From Ceratothoa steindachneri (taxonomy: Eukaryota > Arthropoda > Malacostraca > Isopoda > Cymothoidae): a stretch of 64,000 nt of DNA. Of this stretch, positions 56,480-64,000 are shown piece by piece. The first letter of the stretch is position 1. Each line of letters starts with the position of its first letter. The stretch is from positions 30,958,503 through 31,022,502 of the forward strand of contig OZ018317.1 of the NCBI GenBank assembly GCA_963969495.1. The letters are read 5' to 3'. The translations under genes were made by a program, and so were the position numbers. The notes under the pieces are model-generated. The model was not told where the DNA came from. It saw nothing but the letters and a program-made list of their open reading frames with translations, and made no database searches.

Positions 56480-57200
56480 TGCAATCCTCACAGTAGGGAG
56501 GGTGGCTTCTTTCCATTAGAAATCTGAGTTCATTTGCTGTGGCCTATGCGCAATATGCATATTGACACCTCTAGTTGTCTTTTCAGAGTTTTGGACTTCC
56601 ATGGTGATTGTTTGGGAAGATGTGCCACATTTTGTTAGTTCCATATAGATCTGTTCATCTGGCTGACAAGATTTGCTTTATAGTATCTTAAATTGCAGGG
56701 ATAAAATCCTTGTAAGGGAGTGATATTTGGGTAGGTCTAGTTAGTTAAGGGTGGCAGCCTTTGCTGCCACATAAGATGTTTCATTGTCCATTATTCCAAC
56801 ATGCACTGGCATCCAATAGAAGGAAATTTGTTTGACTTCATGGGTTGCTCCCACTACCAGGTCTCATATTTCTAGGAGTGGATGGAGGTTATTTTGGCGA
56901 TTTAGTGCTTGGAGGCTGCTTCAAGAGCCAGAAAAAATAATGAACTCTTTGTCATGTTGGGCCTTGCATGCCCATTCTACTGCATGTTCCAGAGCGTAAT
57001 ATTCAACAGTTAAATATTTGTTATTTGGGAAGAGCTTTTAAAGACTCATGGTTGTTGGAAACTACAGAGCATCCAACTCCATTTTTGGATTTTGGAGCCA
57101 TTTGTAAAGATCTTTGTTCTGGCATGCGTTGATGCGTAGTTCAGAACAATATTTTTTGTTCCATAGGGAGCAGGGACACTCGTCCCATTGGGTGATGGTG
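56480..57200 (-). pseudogene. RNase H of a different non-LTR family
   Basis: Minus strand reads RTKIFTNGSKIQKW (TDGSK with D to N), VEYYALEHAVEWACKAQHDK (E) and WMPVHVGIMDNETSYVAAKA (GHxGIxGNExAD). Sequence unlike copies B-E, so a second RNase H-bearing family. Stops present. Confidence 0.75.
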
Positions 57201-57284
57201 GAATACATTAATAGAAAGGGATGTCTGGGTAGTAGGATTGTTGGATTTAATTTATGGTAATTCTAAACCACTCCATTTGCGAAT

Positions 57285-58622
57285 GTTCTAACGCCAGATG
57301 GTCGGGGATTGCTCGACTCCGACTGGAAAATGCAGTCTGCGAGGCCTTCCTTCGTAGACAGCACTACGCAACGGTATTTTTCATGGAGACTCTCCACACA
57401 TGGGGGTGAGGGGATGCTTCCCAATTTTTATATCTGAATTTTTGCGAGATCGTCAATTCCGTGTACGGTAGGGGGGAAGCCCTCTCTGGCGCCCAATGGA
57501 GCAGGAAGAGGGTGTCACACTCTGCTTTGAGCATTAACCTCGGTGCTGTCGGAAGGTGTTCTCGCTACACACTACGTGGACGACCTTTCGATCAGTTTTG
57601 GAGCGGCCCAGATGACAACTACAACAGGCAGTGAACTGCATCTATCACTAGACTGAAGCACATAAGCTTCAGTTTTCTTTGGCCAAGACTAAGGTGGTGC
57701 ACTTCTGCCGCCATCCATGGCTCCACCCTGACCCAGACTTGTTTCTAAATGTTGTGGGCCTGAAGTGGTGGACTCGCACTATTTCCTTAGTCTTGTATTT
57801 GATCGACTCCTCACTTGGGAGGCTCATATTCGTAGCCTTAGGGTCTCTTGTACCCGCACCATGGATATTCTTCGCTCTGTGAGGTTTAGCGCGTGGGGCG
57901 CTGATATGGGTACTATTTTATCGATCCTTTGTTCGTTCGAAGCTCAACTACAGTTGCAAGTTTTAAGCATCCGCAGCCGAGCGTGTAATGCGGAAGGTGG
58001 ACTCGATTCACCATACCGGCCTTCCGCACATCCCATATTGAGAGTCTACTTATCGATGCTGGGGAGATGCCACTCACTCTGCACTGCACACAGTGCATTA
58101 TTCGTCTGTACGCATAAGTCCGGCGCCTCCCTCAGTCGCCAACAGCTCTCACTGCATCCACAGCTGATCTCGACAGTGCCTATGCCGCCGAGAGACGCCA
58201 GTCATACACTAAGCTCTTTGGGTTTAGGGCTAGGAAACTCCTTCGATAGCTCGTTATAGCTCTTGGGCCGGTGGCGCCCCTGGTTCTGCCCAAGACGCCA
58301 CCCTGGAGGGTACCACCTTTGACTATTTGTTGACACACCTCTACTTCCAAACCTTCTACAGCACCGGGAGTATTGCATTCGGCCTTTTGGGAGCACACTT
58401 TGTGTCATGCTGGAACTGTGCTAGTGTATAAATATTGATCCAAGTCACAAGAGGCGGGGGGGGGGGGGCAGTTCCACACCGTATCCCCTCTGTTTGAAGT
58501 TAGGAAGGCTCTGTGTCTGTCTTCATGCCTGAGCTGGGTGCAATACAGTGCTTAGTATGGGAGAAAATGCGATGGGCCTGGTTTGGAGACCAGATTGTGA
58601 TTTATAGCGACTCACAAACGAG
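57285..58622 (+). pseudogene. I-like copy D: RT and RNase H fragment
   Basis: Plus strand, colinear with copy C 51640-49480. HYVDDLSISFGAAQM is kept (intact catalytic box), AKTKVVHFCRHPWLHPDPDL, then VAPLVLPKTPPWRVPPLTIC-type and SVFMPELGAIQCLVW, IVIYSDSQ. The piece with motif A (FDLEKAYDTA) is deleted. Ends at CACAA near 58620. Confidence 0.85.
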
Positions 58623-58624
58623 GG

Positions 58625-60260
58625 GATGAGTCCCCTCACCCCTATCGTGTGGAAAGTCTCCATGATATTATATAGACATGTGGTATCATAGGCCTTATAC
58701 AGATTGAAAAACACTTTGGCATAGTGCTATCTATGAAAGAAGGCCTCACAGATGGTATTTTCCAGTTGGCAGATCATCCAATGTGGAGTGGAACTTGCAG
58801 AAGCTGCAGTTGCACACGTAGGAGGTTAGAGATTGAGCAGAAATCAGCCAGGATAGACTAATCTCTGCCGAATTTGTGAAAAGAGAATGCAGTAGCCATT
58901 CACCAGGAGTCAGAGAAAACCTTTTGTCCAGACCCTGTTGAACAAATCTGACACAAAGACCATGCCTCTCTTACCTATGTGTCGATGCATTGCAAATAGA
59001 AGATTGTCAAGAGCGAGGGAAGTGTCTGTGCATGAAGAGAGAGCCGAATGCAACTCGCTCAATGTAAATTTGTCTTTGAAGGGTTCTCCGCCTCTGGAGG
59101 CTAAGTCCAGTCATCAGCCTTGAGTGATATCAAGATGTGCATTAAATGCTTATGGAGCAGCATCCCAGATAGAGAATACAGAGAAAGAGGTCATGAAGGA
59201 CTACACCATGGACATGGGGCATGAGATTGCAGTCTCATTCTCCTAGACAAGGGGCGGGGATCCTGCAAGAACCCTGATTGAATCCTTTGGACTCCCTTCC
59301 ACACCTGTGCAAGAGAGGTCTTCCTTTTAAGTGAAGACATGTATGCCTGCCAGAAAGACTGGAGGGCATGCTTCAAAACGTACCATGACCTAGCCTTAGC
59401 TGTCTGAAATTCAGAGAGAGTGAAATTATCTGAGTGGCGCTTATAGCACATGTAGGCATAATGCTTCTTTTTGAGGGCTGTCTTACCCTCGAATTACCAC
59501 CACAGAAGTGGTCGGTGTGCAAAATGGCCAGACATTCTAGGGGTAGTAGTTAGGCCCATGGTAATGATGCTGCAGAAGAACTCAACAGCCTAATACATGG
59601 ACCTAAATTCCTTGACTGGGACAGAGAAATCAGTCATTTCAGGAAATGAGGACCACTGCGCCCACTCCCAAGCACCACAGTGGTGGTCTTTTAGTCTCCC
59701 CAGAGGGGGTGTTCCAGAGCAGCAGAAATGGGCTCGGCAACCATGCCACAATGCGGCATTAGTCCTCTGCATCAAAATCGGCTGAAGGGAGAATGTACAC
59801 AAAAAATAACAGTATACTTCCTATCCAGGTACAAGTGCACTACTGCTGCCTGAAATGAGGTATTTATAGCAAATAGAAGACTGGAAATATCATGCTGCAT
59901 GCAAATCGCACATCCTTCTGTCAGGAACAATGCAGTGGTGCAGGGATGGATTCATCCTAGGGATGACTCCAAAGAAAGGAGTTAGGAGGAAGCCACCTCA
60001 CCCATTGACATAGGAGAGGGATAAACTTCCTCTCCACTATAAGTATGTTGGAAGGGCTCCTGAAAAAGAACAGGAGGTCCACCGTTTCTGAGGTGGAGGC
60101 GCTCTAGGGCAGCTGCAAAGATGGCAAATAGGAGGCCCCTTTGATGCATCAAAATGATGAGAGGGAGCCCCTCCTCTGATTGAAGGGGTGTGTCATGTTA
60201 CTTCATTCTCCCTGACACCAAGGGTGGGAGAGGCTACATTTGGAGGTGGATCTCCATGTA
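58625..60260 (-). pseudogene. I-like copy E: RT, linker, EN fragment, inverted to D
   Basis: Minus strand, matching copy C from 51470 (RT motif A) through 52890 (EN), e.g. TCGTGTGGAAAGTCTCCATGAT, YNIMETFHTIG, NFTLSEFQTAKARSWYVLKH and AQVWKGVQRIQ. Runs on to the Pro-rich ORF1 part at 60060-60260. With D it forms a back-to-back pair at 58622/58625. Confidence 0.8.
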
Positions 60261-62440
60261 CCTATGGTCACCCACTATCTATTACACTTGTTGCCATAAT
60301 TACAGTATCTAAAAGAAAAAAATGCATAGAAAATAAATACTATGACCACTCAAGGCCTTGGGAGGTTAAAAGAAGTCTCCATAGGATCAGAAAACTCAAG
60401 AATGTGATCATTTACACATTTTCATCCCACAGATGCATGCTAAAATGGTCTTTTTTCAACCCGGCCCACCATTTAGGCAAATTTGTCCTGGAGCTTTGCG
60501 AATAAACGATGGCACAGGCAGTGCTGGTTTAACCTAGTAGCATATGTAGCACATACTACAGGCCCTGCAGGGATATAAAAAACTAATAATAATTGAGTTT
60601 TTGCCCTTAGACAAAATAATTATTAATTTTCCTAATTTTTTTTATATTATTATTATTATATATGATATTACTCTATATAAGAAAAATATAGAAAACTTCA
60701 CTAGAGCATACTGCATAGGATAATAAGTCTCGCATTATGTTATAGTATTTCACTAGATAGTCCAGAATTACTCAACTGGCAGCCTATGGTCCAAATCCGG
60801 ACCTACTGGGTGCAGCAGAAATAAACATATATTAATTGAAGGCAGCACAAATAGTCAACTGGTTAAGCTACTGGTATGCATGGTGTTGTTCTTTAAAAAG
60901 GACTAAAAGTATACAAAATAAAACCCTCTTATTTCAGTTGAGTCCTCCCAGCCATACTAGCAGTTCTTTTAAATTCCTCAGATAATTTTTTTCCTCTCTG
61001 CAAAGGGAAATGTGTGTGTGTGTGTGTATATATGTGTGTGTGAGATACAATATATATATATATATATAATCTACGGGTGGGGGCTCCATAGCTCCTTAAA
61101 CTGGCTCTGGGCGAGTCAATGGCCCAGCACAATATGTGCCTAATACTTCACTCAGCCAGCAGACTTTCAGCCCTTGCATTGTATACCTCACAGTATACAG
61201 TGCCAATTAGCTAAGGTCTGATAAGAGGAGGAAAGTGTGCAGAGCAACTAGAACCTCTGTGTATGGAAGAGCAAGTTCAGAATGGGTAGGTGGGGATGTA
61301 ATAAAGAGAAATAGAGATAGGTTGGTCCACTAATGAGTACTATTATTATGATATCCAGGCAGTTGAAGATGGCACCAACAAAAGCGTAGAGAAAGTGAGG
61401 GAGTAAAAAGGGTGAATGGAAGGAAGAATGCAGGGTAAAAGAGAGTTGGTAAAAAAAAGAGGTACAAGCTAAGCTGGGGCCAGAGTTGGGGTGAGTCTTG
61501 TCAGCATGGTGGAAAGGAACAAACATTGTCGTGCCCCTTACAGGGCATTAAGGTCACTTTAGATGTACAAATCCCCATTAAATTTTGATGCTTATAAATA
61601 TACATCACAGAAAATGTAAATACTAAAAAATACAGAAATTTCTTTGCCGTGAATATACAATGAATGTTTATATCAAGTAACAGAATTTGTATTAGATGGC
61701 ATAAGGAAAGGAAAGGAAGAGGGTCCCATGAAAACTGTGGGACTGGCCATGATCAAATGTAGGAGTTAAAATTAAAATGCGGCGCAGAATACTGGGATAG
61801 TAATGGAGGATGTGATATGCTAAGTCTAGTGAAGCAAAAGGTTGGGAAGGCAAGGGAAGGATCATGGGACGATTTTGTCCATGTGCTAATCTGAAGGGTT
61901 CCACATGAACTTGGGGCAGCACTAAATTTTTATGTAAAAAAAGGTGCAAGAGAGAAGTCCAGTATAAGGGAATGTGTTATACTTGGGAGTTTCATTGTGG
62001 AGGGAGGAGAACAAAAAAACAGAAGTGTGACTAGGTATGCTGGGTCAAAAGCTGTCTCAGCTGCCTTCCAGGTTCACCAGCATAAAAGAGCACCCGAGAA
62101 AAAGGTGGGGGTAAAAGTACTGAGACTGTGCAGACAAGGTGGTCCTGGTTTGGTGTCCATCACAAATTTGGCAGAAGGGAGAAGGTGAATGTTTGTTTAA
62201 AGTACTCATCTGGAGGCTGCCAGCGGGAGAATAGCTGGTGAAATTATTAACAAGCCTATTTTTAGGCTAATTTAAAATTGATAAAAAACAGCAACACAAA
62301 TAAAAAACTGACAACACAAAAAAGAAAGGCAAGGCCTCGAACATGCACCCAACACCAAGATTACTAAATACCATGGAGGAGGCCTCTTCCAGACTCCTAA
62401 TAATCCACAATCAAGAGTACATGAATCCATCCTGAATACA
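60261..62440. other. No gene recognised; microsatellites
   Basis: (TTA)n at 60648-60660, (TG)n at 61010-61042, (TA)n at 61052-61068. Strip 61526-61550 matches 55072-55095. Frames at 61248-61526 and 61692-61949 (minus) carry no motif. Confidence 0.35.
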
Positions 62441-62449
62441 AGGGACTAG

Positions 62450-62640
62450 TGTTAGCAATCCTGCTCATCCTGGAACAAGAAGAGGTAGCATGCCCAAAGT
62501 TATGCCAGACTGGGACATTCAAAATACAGCTCCATCAGATGTTGTTGCATCCTGTGAGTGTACCTGATCCTGAGTCAACAAAAAAGGCATTGAGGAGCAG
62601 GTTCATGGAAAAGTCAGCACAGCAAAGAACCTTTCCTTAT
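62450..62640 (-). pseudogene. I-like 3' region fragment F
   Basis: Matches 48920-49130 of copy C (GCCAGACTGGGA, GAGCTCCATCAGATG-like, CGTGAGTGT-like, GGCATTG.GGAG). Confidence 0.6.
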
Positions 62641-63780
62641 TTTTAATAGATTTATAAAATCTTGAAAATGGGGAAAAGCTATATAATGCAGAATGGAGGA
62701 TGGAAGGGAGGGTGAGGTGGGCATGCATGGTCACAAATGACTGGGTGTCCTGGTGTCAGCAATGTTGTTGGATGACTTGATGCAGCTGGCGTTTGTGATT
62801 GTGTAAAGCAAACATCTCCTTCTGTCTCCTCCCTTTCTTCTACTGCATCTTGTCTGGAACCCTTTGGGTCACCCAGGATGAATGGTCAAGGGTGCTCAAC
62901 ATGTTCTATGGCAGTCCACCCGAATTTGGAGCACATTCAAGACTCATCACAACAGGATTTGACTACACAGCAACTAGGTTCAGGGGTTTCTGTGTTACCA
63001 CTAGCTTCTAACACAGCTACAAACATCTGAGGGTGACATCCTCTCAACAGAGTCAAGCACACACTATCTTGTCAAAAATTCCCAGGAGGCAGTCTTCAAA
63101 CTCTCTTTCTCAAAGGCTTCACTTAGGTGTCGCTATTGATGGAGATCTCTCCCGTTTTACCTATTTTCTGAAGGGGCTTTGCAGGAGTGCCTTACTTCAT
63201 GTAGCAGTCCCTGACTGCATTCATGAACTTCTGGGCCTGCAAACATCAGTGACGGACATTTACGTACTTAGATAATGTCCTGCTGCTGGGATACCCACAC
63301 TTCCTGCCTGCTTGCATCGCTGAAATTCGCTGAAGCTACCTTTCCATGAATCTGAAGTGTACATTGGGACCCTGCTCATCTCTTGTTTACCTGGCTCGGA
63401 AAGAAATGGCCCTCAACCCCATCCTACAAGGGATGTGTGGAAGCTAAGGGTTTCCAAGCAGAGACCAGTGTCATGGATTGGATTTATCTTCCACTGCAGA
63501 TGCACAGAACTTACATTAGTAAACATTTGTTTTATTGCTAGGGGTTTTACCACTAATCTACACTAACTTAAAATGCCATTATTTCTTAATGAGGAACTAC
63601 TGATTAATGTGAGATTTGAACCACAGGTATCTACAACATATGGCAGCTGCTGGGAAGTTGATCTGAATTAGGACTCAATCCAGAAACTCATAACATGTGC
63701 TTATGCATATGCTTCTCCCTCAGACATCTCACATAGACCAACTACCAAGGAAGCAGAAGGTATACAAAGTGGCTAGATAA
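62641..63780. other. Unassigned; coding-like stretch at 62760-63560
   Basis: Frames LGVAIDGDLSRFTYFLKGLC, LLHVAVPDCIHELLGLQTSV, VTDIYVLR and (next frame) MYIGTLLISCLPGSERNG with GFIFHCRCTEL look protein-like on the plus strand. I do not recognise the family. Some frames are interrupted. Confidence 0.35.
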
Positions 63781-63784
63781 TTGG

Positions 63785-63970
63785 GGAAGGATTGTCAGGC
63801 CCACAGCAATGAGGGTGCTGGAAAAGAATGCAATGGCCTCATCAACCAACCTAAACTCCTCAAGTGAGATAAGTCAGTCAGTCATTTACTTGAATACAGA
63901 ACCCTGTATCCACTCCAAGCACCACTGAGGTGGCTTCTCAGGCAATAGCCCTCGCATCAGTAGTCTAATT
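63785..63970 (-). pseudogene. I-like linker fragment G
   Basis: Matches 59540-59700 of copy E (GCCCATGGTAATGATGCTG-like, AGTCATTTC, CCAAGCACCAC.G.GG). Cut by the window end. Confidence 0.6.
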
Positions 63971-64000
63971 AGAATGAACAATGAAGCGGTATAATAGTAG

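Overview
This is eukaryotic, almost certainly arthropod, DNA made mostly of old, broken and nested transposable elements. There are no operons, Shine-Dalgarno sites or CRISPR arrays. The host-gene evidence is the last coding exon of ribosomal protein S3A (173-316, +), which I recognise confidently, and a spliced-looking 3' exon of unknown identity on the minus strand (47477-47652). The element mix (Jockey-like and I-like non-LTR elements, CsRn1-type Ty3/Gypsy elements, mariner, hAT, a Penelope-like element, long (TA)n tracts) fits an arthropod. I cannot name the species.

Layout. 0-5.6 kb: RpS3A exon, a decayed I-like endonuclease fragment, an unclassified repeat (repeat R) and a decayed Gypsy copy interrupted by a head-to-tail pair of tRNA-like SINE units. 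5.9-10.5 kb: the best-preserved non-LTR element, Jockey-like, minus strand, with ORF1 (three zinc knuckles), endonuclease and reverse transcriptase. 11.3-14.2 kb: a second copy of repeat R split by a decayed Jockey-like copy, which itself holds a piece of Gypsy-2-type LTR. 14.4-21.5 kb: Gypsy-1 (+) with both LTRs; its 5' LTR holds a (TA)n tract with a 920-bp mariner inside. 21.5-23.9 kb: unassigned. 23.9-34.8 kb: LTR element C (minus), an old copy split inside its integrase by Gypsy-2 (minus, 24878-32077), whose LTRs are about 97% identical.

35.0-40.4 kb: a broken, apparently intronless gene of a multi-copy family of unknown function, cut by a 3.3-kb hAT transposon with recognisable terminal inverted repeats and by a second SINE dimer. 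40.7-41.7 kb: two Penelope-like RT pieces in opposite orientation. 42.2 kb: the longest (TA)n tract. 43.2-60.3 kb: at least four copies or large fragments of an I-like family (APE endonuclease, RT, RNase H). One is nearly complete (48.7-54.4 kb, minus) and carries a solo LTR with a 4-bp target duplication; another pair forms an inverted junction at about 58.62 kb. 60.3-64 kb: mostly unassigned, with small I-like fragments.

The elements do not cooperate as a pathway; the interest lies in the nesting order. No autonomous intact element is present: each pol or transposase has stops, frameshifts or lost catalytic residues. The most unusual items are the interrupted intronless gene, the SINE-like unit found as a dimer at both loci, a near-palindromic motif at the ends of one LTR family at four further sites, and an RNA-hairpin-like 3' end shared in position but not in sequence by two Jockey-like copies. 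I did not find a clearly new biological system.
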